10,508 bases of DNA, from assembly GCA_900772235.1 (NCBI GenBank), contig CAAGQX010000169.1:1-10508 (forward strand), given 5' to 3'. Numbering within the stretch: the first letter of the stretch is position 1; each line of letters starts with the position of its first letter. Position numbers and translations under genes: made by a program. The stretch is from Clostridia bacterium (GTDB lineage Bacteria > Bacillota > Clostridia > TANB77 > CAG-508). The notes beneath the pieces are model-generated. The model ran no database searches. It had not been told where the DNA came from and saw nothing but the letters and a program-made list of their open reading frames with translations. Below are positions 4,655 to 10,508 of this stretch, in pieces.

Positions 4655-5383
4655 CTAAATATTTCTATGATAAACTGGAATACTTTCTCTTTTATGTTTA
4701 GAATTTTCATTTAGTTGTTTTATTTTTAGGCAAGAATTGGTGTTTGCTGTTGTTCCAGTTTTTATATATTCTTCAATTTCTTTATAAGTTACGCCTAGTT
4801 TTTCTTCGTCTGAACCCAAACCTAAACCGTCATTTGGAGCTTTAGAAATAATTTCATTTGGTACACCTATAAGTTTTCCAATAGTTAAAACTTCGGAAAC
4901 AGTGAATTCAGCAATCGGATTAAAGTCGGAAGCATTATCGCCCCATTTTGTAGTATAGCCAATAAAACCTTCACAAGCATTTCCAGTTCCAGCGACTAAA
5001 TAGCCATACTGCATTGCTATTGCATAGAGTGTAGTCATTCTAAGCCTTGGTCTAATGTTTATAGAAGAATTTGTAATTAGTTTTTCAGAAGTGGCATTTT
5101 CAATACTAGCTGTTAAATCAAAATAAGTTTTTGTCAAATCTACAGTTAAGGCTTTAACTCCAAAGGCATCTGCAACAAGTTTGGAATCTTCTAAATCTTG
5201 TGAAATAGAAGAACAGGGAAGTGAAACTGCTATTACATTTTCTTTTCCTAAAGCCTTAGCACACAAACCAATAACAACAGCAGAATCCTTACCACCGCTG
5301 TTCCCAACAACAACACCTTTAGCGCCAGAACTTTTAACATAATTTTTAATCCAATCAATAATTAAATTAATTTCATTTTCCAT
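4655..5383 (-). CDS. nadE: NAD(+) synthase, ammonia-dependent
   Basis: NadE amidates nicotinate adenine dinucleotide to NAD using ATP and ammonia, the last step of NAD synthesis, in the cytoplasm. The PP-loop ATP motif is SGGKDS (residues 29-34). Further conserved parts are NIRPRLRMTTLYAIA (109-123), GTGNACEGFIGY (132-143), KWGDNASDFNPI (146-157) and the loop SDEEKLGVTY (191-200). The end KRESIPVYHR is typical. At 242 residues it has only the synthetase domain and no N-terminal glutaminase, hence the ammonia-dependent type. It lies 15 bases after nadD on the same strand, so its substrate is made by the preceding gene of the operon. Confidence 0.95.
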   Translation of the reverse strand: MENEINLIIDWIKNYVKSSGAKGVVVGNSGGKDSAVVIGLCAKALGKENVIAVSLPCSSISQDLEDSKLVADAFGVKALTVDLTKTYFDLTASIENATSEKLITNSSINIRPRLRMTTLYAIAMQYGYLVAGTGNACEGFIGYTTKWGDNASDFNPIAEFTVSEVLTIGKLIGVPNEIISKAPNDGLGLGSDEEKLGVTYKEIEEYIKTGTTANTNSCLKIKQLNENSKHKRESIPVYHRNI

Positions 5384-5398
5384 ATAAATATCAATCCT

Positions 5399-5998
5399 TT
5401 ATATATACAAATTATTTTTTTTAATATAGTCAATAATTTCATCAGGAAGTAAATATCTTACGCTTTTTCCTTCCTTAATTAAATTTCTTACCATAGAAGA
5501 GCTTAAGTAAATCTTAATTTTAGAATGAGATTCAATAATGCTAGAACGATAAGCACTTAGTAATTTACTTTGAGAAATAATTTCTTCAATATTATCTTCA
5601 TTTCTTGAAAGTACTATAACTTTAAATTTTTGTAAAAGATACTCTACATTATGCCAACTTTCAAATTGACGAAGATTATCTGTACCAATAATAAGACTAA
5701 TTTCACATTCAGGGTATTTATCTTGAAGTTTTAGCAATGTTTCTATAGTATAGGGCTGTTTAGGCAAATTAAATTCTATATCTGAAACTTCAAAATTAGG
5801 ATTTTTATTGCAAACTAATTTAAGCATTTCATATCTATGCTTGTCCAAAGCTAGGTTTTCCTTATTATATTTTGTACTAACGGGAACAAAAATAATCTTA
5901 TCTAATCCTTCGTTTAATAATTGCTCAGCAAGTGAAAAATGTGAATATAGTGGAGGGTTAAAAGAACCACAAAAAATCCCAATAACTTTTTTGGACAT
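5399..5998 (-). CDS. nadD: Nicotinate-nucleotide adenylyltransferase
   Basis: NadD transfers AMP from ATP to nicotinate mononucleotide, giving the deamido-NAD used by NadE. This is a nucleotidyltransferase (Rossmann) fold of 199 residues, the usual length. Visible motifs are GSFNPP (11-16), IGTDNLRQFESWHNVEYLL (104-122) and the C-terminal SSSMVR (166-171), standing for the family ISSTxIR. The family HxGH at residues 17-20 reads LYSH: the last His (H20) is kept but the first is Leu. Clade variation is likely, since the rest is intact and the gene sits directly ahead of nadE. ATG is supported by AAGGTGA at 6003-6009. The adenylyltransferase could accept either nicotinate or nicotinamide mononucleotide. 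Confidence 0.9.
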   Translation of the reverse strand: MSKKVIGIFCGSFNPPLYSHFSLAEQLLNEGLDKIIFVPVSTKYNKENLALDKHRYEMLKLVCNKNPNFEVSDIEFNLPKQPYTIETLLKLQDKYPECEISLIIGTDNLRQFESWHNVEYLLQKFKVIVLSRNEDNIEEIISQSKLLSAYRSSIIESHSKIKIYLSSSMVRNLIKEGKSVRYLLPDEIIDYIKKNNLYI

Positions 5999-6020
5999 AC
6001 AATCACCTTCTTAGAGTTAA

Positions 6021-6049
6021 ATAATATATTAAAATGATGGAAAATTCAA
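6021..6049 (-). promoter_or_regulatory. Sigma-A promoter of nadD-nadE
   Basis: On the minus strand TTGAAT (6044-6049), a 17-base spacer and TATTAT (6021-6026) match the consensus at 4 and 5 of 6 positions. The start would be near 6014, leaving a leader of about 16 bases. No operator such as a NiaR or NrtR site was recognised. Confidence 0.6.
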
Positions 6050-6070
6050 GATTTAATTACAAAGAAAAAA

Positions 6071-6112
6071 CAAAAATAAATAGTGAACAAATTTATATTA
6101 TTCACTATTTAT
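6071..6112 (-). terminator. Terminator of the Asn-rich membrane protein gene
   Basis: ATAAATAGTGAA (6076-6087) pairs perfectly with TTCACTATTTAT (6101-6112) across a 13-base loop. On the minus strand a T-run (complement of 6072-6075 and the A-tract before it) follows. It starts 13 bases after the gene's stop and separates it from the nadDE promoter. Confidence 0.65.
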
Positions 6113-6125
6113 AAAAAAGTTAAAT

Positions 6126-6695
6126 TTAAAATCTTCTAAATCGTCTACCACAACCACAATTACAATTATTAATTAAAACATTATCATCATCATCGTCATT
6201 AGAGTTAATACTATTGTTGTTGTTACTGTTAGTATTATTGCTAAAATTATTACTATTTAAAATGCTATTATTATTGTTACTGTTGGTATTATTACTAAAG
6301 TTATTACTATTTAATGTACTGTTGTTATTGTTGCTATTTGTATTACCACTGTTGCTGCCAGCGGTATTTGCAAGTAAATCTCTTAAAGCAGCTGTTACAT
6401 TATTAGTATTTGTGTTACTGTTTTGGAGAAGTTCAGTTAAAGTATTACATAAGCAGTTATTATCTTCATTATTATTGCATAAAAGTGACACTACTAGTGC
6501 AGTAATAAAGGCTAAAACGGTATATGCTAAAACTGCAATTAAAAATGTTTCATCGAAAGCAGCAAATGCTACAACTATAAATATGGCAAATATAAGAGCA
6601 GCAACGATTGCTGGATTTCTTAATAATTTTTGTAATATGGCAGAAATTATTATTACTGCTATAGGGAAAGCAAAAAATATTAATAAATTATTCAT
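6126..6695 (-). CDS. Small three-span membrane protein with Asn-rich repeat tail
   Basis: The function is unknown. The start is set at ATG 6693-6695, because GGAGG (complement of 6704-6708) lies 8 bases ahead of it; an ATG at 6708-6710 includes that site and is unlikely. The product has 189 residues. Residues 1-72 form three hydrophobic spans (about 4-23, 28-46, 50-72), with FDETFLIAVLAYTVLAF before and in the third; this layout reminds me of the DUF2651 family, unconfirmed. A Cys-bearing linker (CNNNEDNNCLCN) follows, then 2.8 copies of an 18-residue Asn/Ser repeat, a run of five Asp, and the end CNCGCGRRFRRF. The tail resembles disordered surface or spore-coat segments. It follows smc, where ftsY is often found. 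Confidence 0.8.
   Translation of the reverse strand: MNNLLIFFAFPIAVIIISAILQKLLRNPAIVAALIFAIFIVVAFAAFDETFLIAVLAYTVLAFITALVVSLLCNNNEDNNCLCNTLTELLQNSNTNTNNVTAALRDLLANTAGSNSGNTNSNNNNSTLNSNNFSNNTNSNNNNSILNSNNFSNNTNSNNNNSINSNDDDDDNVLINNCNCGCGRRFRRF
6198..6350 (-). repeat. In-frame 54-bp tandem repeat (18 residues, 2.8 copies)
   Basis: The unit is S-[NG]-N-T-N-S-N-N-N-N-S-[TI]-L-N-S-N-N-F at residues 116-133 and 134-151 of the 189-residue product, followed by a partial unit to residue 166. At DNA level the copies differ at only scattered positions, so copy number may vary between strains by slippage. The frame is preserved. Confidence 0.85.
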
Positions 6696-6697
6696 AT

Positions 6698-6741
6698 AAA
6701 AAACCTCCATATGTACATTAATATATCATATGAAGGTTTTT
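6698..6741 (-). terminator. smc terminator containing the downstream gene's ribosome binding site
   Basis: Bases 6699-6713 pair with 6727-6741 over 15 positions with one G-U pair and a 13-base loop. On the minus strand the 3' arm ends in six T (complement of 6698-6703). It begins 9 bases after the smc stop. The 3' arm contains GGAGG (complement of 6704-6708), the ribosome binding site of the next gene. Read-through transcripts from smc would hide that site; a transcript starting inside the loop would free it. Confidence 0.7.
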
Positions 6742-6750
6742 ATTAAATTG

Positions 6751-9700
6751 TTATTGTTTTAGCTTCATAGAAAGAAGTTTACTAATACCACTTTCTTCCA
6801 TAGTAATACCATAAACAGTGTCTGCAACTTCCATAGTTCCTTTTCTGTGAGTTATAACTAAAAATTGAGTGTGTTTTGTGAATTTTTTTAAGTATTCAGC
6901 AAATCTATAAACATTTACATCATCTAAAGCAGCTTCTATTTCGTCTAATACACAAAATGGTGCAGGGTTAATTTTTAGTATAGCAAATAATAATGCAATT
7001 GCAGTAAAGGCTTTCTCTCCACCAGAAAGTAAAGTCATACTCTGAAGTTTCTTTCCAGGTGGTTGAACTTCAATTTCTATTCCACATTCTAATATGTTTT
7101 CAGGGTCAGTTAATTTTAGTTCGGCTTTACCGCCACCAAACAACTCAGAAAATACTTCGCCAAAGTTCTTATTAATAATTTTAAATTGTTTTTCAAACTG
7201 GTCTTTCATTGTTTTAGTCATATCTTGAATAACTTTACGAAGCTTATTACTAGAGTTTTCTAAATCTAGTCTTTGCTCACACATAAAGTCATATCTTTCT
7301 TTAGTCTGTTTATATTCTTCAATAGAATCAATATTAATACTTCCTAAGTTTTTGATTTCATCTCTTAAACTTTTAACTTTTTTTGTAGTTTGAGCTATAT
7401 TTGAAGGCTTTTCATAATCTACAACATTGCTTGGGGTAAGCTCATAATCTTCCCACATTTTGTTTATAATTTGTTCTAATTCAATATCTAATTTAGATTT
7501 TTTTACTTCTAATTTAGAAATTTGATTTTTAAGGTCTTCTACAATTTTAAATTGCTCTAATATTTCTTCCTCAGTTTTTGAAAGTTTATCATTTTTTGAA
7601 GTTCTTTCATCTTTTAGTTTTTGAGCTTTTTCAGATGCACCAGTTACTTCTTCATTTATTTGCTTTATTTTTTCATTTAAATTGTTTATTTCACTTTCTA
7701 AGGAAAGGTTATCGGCTGTAATTCGTTCTCTTTGAGATTTTTTTACATTGATAGCATTTTTATTATTAGAAATGTCTAAATCAATTCTTGCAATAATTTC
7801 ATCAATAGAATTACTACTTTCATCAAAAGAAGAAACAGATATTTTTAAATTTGTAATATCAAAATTTAAATCATCAATGTATTTCTGAGTATCTTTATTT
7901 TTTTGAGCAAATTCGTTTATTTGGGCACTTAAAATTTCAGTTTCCTGTTGCATTTCTTGCAAAGCTTGTTCAATTTCAACCTTTTTATTAGAGTTATCTT
8001 CTTTAGTTTTATCAATATCTACAAGTTCTTGCTTTAGAGTAGAAAGCTTTGATTCCAATTTTGCAATAGATTCTTCTAAAGAAAGTATCCTTTGCTTTTC
8101 AGTAGCATATACTATTTCTTGCTCTTGAGCAGTTTTTTCTAATGCAACAACTTCTTCCAACAAGTCGGATATACTGTTTTCGTAAGATTGCTTTTCAGTT
8201 ACTATTTCTTGAACCTGTTTTTCTAATTTTGCTATTTCCTTTTCCAAATCTTTTATTTGAGAAGCTCTACCTATAATACTAGTAGTTTTCTGCGTTACAG
8301 AACCACCAGATATGCTACCAGCAGGATTTATAATATCACCTTGCAAAGTTACAATTTTAAATCCATAGCTGTTTTGTCTTGCTAAAACTATGGCAGTATC
8401 CATATTATCAACAACTACAGTTCTACCAAGTAAATTTAGTATTATTCCTTCATATTTTTTATCTGCTTTAATTAAGTCAGAGGCAATACCAATAACTCCG
8501 CTTAAATTGTTTCTAATAAGTCTATCCACCTTTTTGCCCTTTACAGAAGATATTGGTAAAAATGAAGCTCTACCTAAGTTGTTTTTTCTTAAATATTCTA
8601 TCATTTTTTTTGCATCTTCTTCTGTTTGAGTAACTATATTTTGCAAAGTGTTGCCTAAAACCATCTCTATTGCAAGACGATATTCTTCAGGAACAGATAT
8701 TAAATTTGCAAATACGCCATACATACCTTTATTTAAAGCAGAATTTTTTTCACATTCTAGAAGCAAAGATTTTACACTTCGCTGATATCCTTCTTTTTCT
8801 TTTTCCATTTCTACTAAAAATTTATATTTAGATTCTTTCATTCTAAGACTTATGCTTAAATTATTTATTTTGTCGTCGTAATCTTTTATTTTAGCAGAAC
8901 TTGCTTCTTTTTTTTCATTTATTTCAGCTAAACGATGTTCATATTCATTTTTTTGCTTTTCTATTTCGGCAAAAGTTTTATTAATATCAGACTTTAACAT
9001 TCGCTTCTGATCTAATTCAGAAATAGTATCTGATATTTCATTTTTAACAACTTTTTCTCGTTTAATTAAGTTTTCAGTATTTATTTCTAGAGTATTTATA
9101 GCTTCTTTTTTCTCGTATTTTAAATCGGTGTTTTCTTCTACTTTTTTCTTTTTAGCTTCAATAGCAGTTTCAGCAGAAGTTAATTTACTAGAAAGTTCAG
9201 CTAAAGCTGTTTCTTTTTCTTCTAATTCTTTTACGAATTTTTCTCTATTATTAGATAAATTAGTTTTCTTTTCTATTCTTGAGGTTTTTTCTTCTTCTAG
9301 CTCGGCAATTCTAGTATTTAGTTCTTCGATATCACTTAGATACCTATCAAAATTTGCTGTATTGTTAGAAATTCTTTCCTTGGCAACATTTATATCAGAT
9401 GTGATTTTTTCTATTTGTTTACTACTTTCAAAACTTAAGTTTTGTGTGGCTTCTATAGATGCTGTAAGCTCATCTAGTTCTATTTTTAAATTTTGCTTTA
9501 AGCCTTGTAAAACATCTTGCTTATTTTCTTCAGATTCTTTTTGTGCAATTAAAATATCAACATCTTTTACAATTTCAGATATTTTTTCTTTAGAAATATC
9601 TATATTATATAAGAATAATCCTATTTCAATACTTTTTAGTTCTTCTCTTAAGGCTAAGAACTTTTTGGCTTTATCTGACTGATTTTTTAAAGGTTCAATA

Positions 9701-10302
9701 TTTGCTTCTATTTCAGATAAGATATCGTTAATTCTAAGTAAATTAAGTTTTGTTTGTTCTAACTTCTTTTCAGATTCAGCCTTACGGGTTCTGTACTTTA
9801 CAATACCAGCAGCCTCTTCAAAAATACGCCTTCTATCTTCAGACTTATTGCTTAAAATTTCATCTATTTTTCCTTGCCCTATTATAGAATAACCATCTTT
9901 ACCAATACCAGTGTCCATAAAAAGCTCTAAAACATCTTTTAATCTGCAAGGAGTTTTATTTATGAAATAACCAGATTCACCATTTCTATAAATTCTTCTG
10001 GTAACAATAACTTCAGCAAATTCAATAGGAAGTTTACCATCAGTATTATCTATAACAATAGAAGCTTCGGCAAACCCTAGGGATTTCCTACTTTGTGTTC
10101 CAGCAAAAATTATATCTTCGGTTTTACTACCACGAAGAGATTTCATACTTTGTTCTCCAAGAACCCATCTTATAGCATCAGAAATATTACTCTTACCAGA
10201 CCCGTTAGGACCAATAACAGTAGTAATTCCAGGCATAAATTCCAATTTCGTTTTATCGGCAAAAGATTTAAATCCTTGTAATTCTAATCTTTTTAAATAC
10301 AT
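6751..10302 (-). CDS. smc: Chromosome segregation protein SMC
   Basis: SMC is the dimeric ATPase of the bacterial condensin SMC-ScpAB, which loads near the origin and compacts and separates sister chromosomes. The 1183-residue product has the full order: N-terminal head with Walker A GPNGSGKSN (31-39) and VLGEQS Q-loop (Q51), a long coiled coil rich in Glu/Lys/Leu (about 165-510), hinge (about 520-670, from KGMYGVFANLI to GSISGGS), a returning coil (about 680-1010), and the C-terminal head with signature LLSGGEKAF (about 1090) and Walker B CVLDEIEAALDD (about 1115-1126). The length is normal (B. subtilis 1186). ATG is preceded by AAGGTGA. It has its own promoter and terminator, and neither rnc nor ftsY, often its neighbours, is seen beside it. 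Confidence 0.97.
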   Translation of the reverse strand: MYLKRLELQGFKSFADKTKLEFMPGITTVIGPNGSGKSNISDAIRWVLGEQSMKSLRGSKTEDIIFAGTQSRKSLGFAEASIVIDNTDGKLPIEFAEVIVTRRIYRNGESGYFINKTPCRLKDVLELFMDTGIGKDGYSIIGQGKIDEILSNKSEDRRRIFEEAAGIVKYRTRKAESEKKLEQTKLNLLRINDILSEIEANIEPLKNQSDKAKKFLALREELKSIEIGLFLYNIDISKEKISEIVKDVDILIAQKESEENKQDVLQGLKQNLKIELDELTASIEATQNLSFESSKQIEKITSDINVAKERISNNTANFDRYLSDIEELNTRIAELEEEKTSRIEKKTNLSNNREKFVKELEEKETALAELSSKLTSAETAIEAKKKKVEENTDLKYEKKEAINTLEINTENLIKREKVVKNEISDTISELDQKRMLKSDINKTFAEIEKQKNEYEHRLAEINEKKEASSAKIKDYDDKINNLSISLRMKESKYKFLVEMEKEKEGYQRSVKSLLLECEKNSALNKGMYGVFANLISVPEEYRLAIEMVLGNTLQNIVTQTEEDAKKMIEYLRKNNLGRASFLPISSVKGKKVDRLIRNNLSGVIGIASDLIKADKKYEGIILNLLGRTVVVDNMDTAIVLARQNSYGFKIVTLQGDIINPAGSISGGSVTQKTTSIIGRASQIKDLEKEIAKLEKQVQEIVTEKQSYENSISDLLEEVVALEKTAQEQEIVYATEKQRILSLEESIAKLESKLSTLKQELVDIDKTKEDNSNKKVEIEQALQEMQQETEILSAQINEFAQKNKDTQKYIDDLNFDITNLKISVSSFDESSNSIDEIIARIDLDISNNKNAINVKKSQRERITADNLSLESEINNLNEKIKQINEEVTGASEKAQKLKDERTSKNDKLSKTEEEILEQFKIVEDLKNQISKLEVKKSKLDIELEQIINKMWEDYELTPSNVVDYEKPSNIAQTTKKVKSLRDEIKNLGSINIDSIEEYKQTKERYDFMCEQRLDLENSSNKLRKVIQDMTKTMKDQFEKQFKIINKNFGEVFSELFGGGKAELKLTDPENILECGIEIEVQPPGKKLQSMTLLSGGEKAFTAIALLFAILKINPAPFCVLDEIEAALDDVNVYRFAEYLKKFTKHTQFLVITHRKGTMEVADTVYGITMEESGISKLLSMKLKQ

Positions 10303-10336
10303 ATTAAATCACCTTATTTTGTCAAAATACTACAAT

Positions 10337-10365
10337 ATCATATATGAAAACTGAAAAATTATCAA
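10337..10365 (-). promoter_or_regulatory. Sigma-A promoter of smc
   Basis: On the minus strand TTGATA (10360-10365), a 17-base spacer and TATGAT (10337-10342) each match the consensus at 5 of 6 positions. The transcript would begin near 10330, giving a leader of about 28 bases with AAGGTGA ahead of the smc ATG. Confidence 0.65.
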
Positions 10366-10381
10366 GGCTATAGAGAAAAAT

Positions 10382-10412
10382 AAATTGTATTTTGCTTCAC
10401 AAATTACAATTT
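10382..10412. terminator. Possible weak AT-rich terminator upstream of smc
   Basis: AAATTGTA (10382-10389) pairs with TACAATTT (10405-10412) with a 15-base loop and T-rich sequence on both exits. It may end a minus-strand gene that lies beyond the window edge. The stem has a single GC pair, so it is uncertain. Confidence 0.3.
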
Positions 10413-10508
10413 TTATTTGATTTTTTTCAAACTATATAGGTTTAAAATAGATATGTCACAAGTAAATTGAAAATAAAATATTGAAAGAGAGTACCAGAAA
10501 TGATATTG
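10413..10508. other. Window edge, no assignable gene
   Basis: Two minus-strand frames remain open from the edge, one to a stop at 10442-10444 whose last residues are hydrophobic (FQYFIFNLLVTYLF) and one to about 10413. An ATG on the plus strand at 10500 has only a poor ribosome binding site. The stretch is too short and AT-rich to decide between them. Confidence 0.3.

Noticed and set aside
6198..6350. 54-bp tandem repeats considered as a non-coding satellite
   Set aside because: They keep the reading frame and encode a consistent 18-residue unit inside a gene with a good ribosome binding site.
6214..6699. 161-codon plus-strand frame rich in Leu and Val
   Set aside because: It is the complement of the Asn-rich gene: AAT/AAC repeats read backwards give Leu codons. 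It has no ribosome binding site, and the minus-strand product has clear membrane spans and a repeat structure.
6696..6710. Five-residue-longer start (ATG 6708-6710) for the Asn-rich membrane protein
   Set aside because: The upstream ATG overlaps the GGAGG that serves the ATG at 6693-6695 and has no ribosome binding site of its own.
9128..9682. 184-codon plus-strand frame rich in Ser and Phe
   Set aside because: It lies wholly inside smc, antisense to the coiled coil. Glu/Lys-rich codons give Ser/Phe in the complement.

Overview
This AT-rich window looks like chromosomal core from an endospore-forming (or formerly spore-forming) member of the Bacillota, most likely an uncultured Clostridia-type organism. 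The evidence is a spoIIGA-sigE pair, an RNase J gene, ammonia-dependent NadE, Gram-positive-type SMC, strong AGGAGG-type ribosome binding sites and almost exclusive AGA/AGG arginine codons in the one gene checked (sigE). No phage, transposase, CRISPR or defence genes were seen.

Layout. At 1-57 (+) is the 3' tail of an unidentified gene. At 108-998 and 1006-1689 (+) are spoIIGA and sigE, the protease and its pro-sigma substrate for mother-cell sporulation. sigE carries an apparent one-base insertion at about 1638 that shifts it out of frame in the region 4.2 helix-turn-helix. At 1734-1813 a near-perfect 80-bp palindrome fills the gap to the convergent rnj gene (1817-3601, -) and acts as its terminator. 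rnj has a perfect-consensus sigma-A promoter (3781-3809) and a long, foldable 5' leader. At 3892-4154 (+) are two tandem genes for tiny Cys-rich, single-membrane-span peptides, closed by a terminator. At 4281-4356 (-) is tRNA-Gln(CUG) with its own terminator. The stretch 4381-4654 has no gene and holds three short GC-rich REP-like palindromes.

At 4655-5998 (-) is a nadD-nadE operon with its own promoter, giving the last two steps of NAD synthesis. At 6126-6695 (-) is a three-span membrane protein with an Asn-rich tail of 18-residue repeats and a Cys/Arg-rich end. Its ribosome binding site lies inside the terminator hairpin of smc. At 6751-10302 (-) is a complete smc with its own promoter at 10337-10365. 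The last 140 bases cannot be assigned to a gene.

The main points of interest are the sigE frameshift, the pair of Cys-rich micropeptides, the structured rnj leader, the smc terminator overlapping a ribosome binding site, and the two kinds of palindromic repeat. I did not find a convincing new multi-gene system. The nearest candidates are the micropeptide pair and the Asn-repeat membrane protein.
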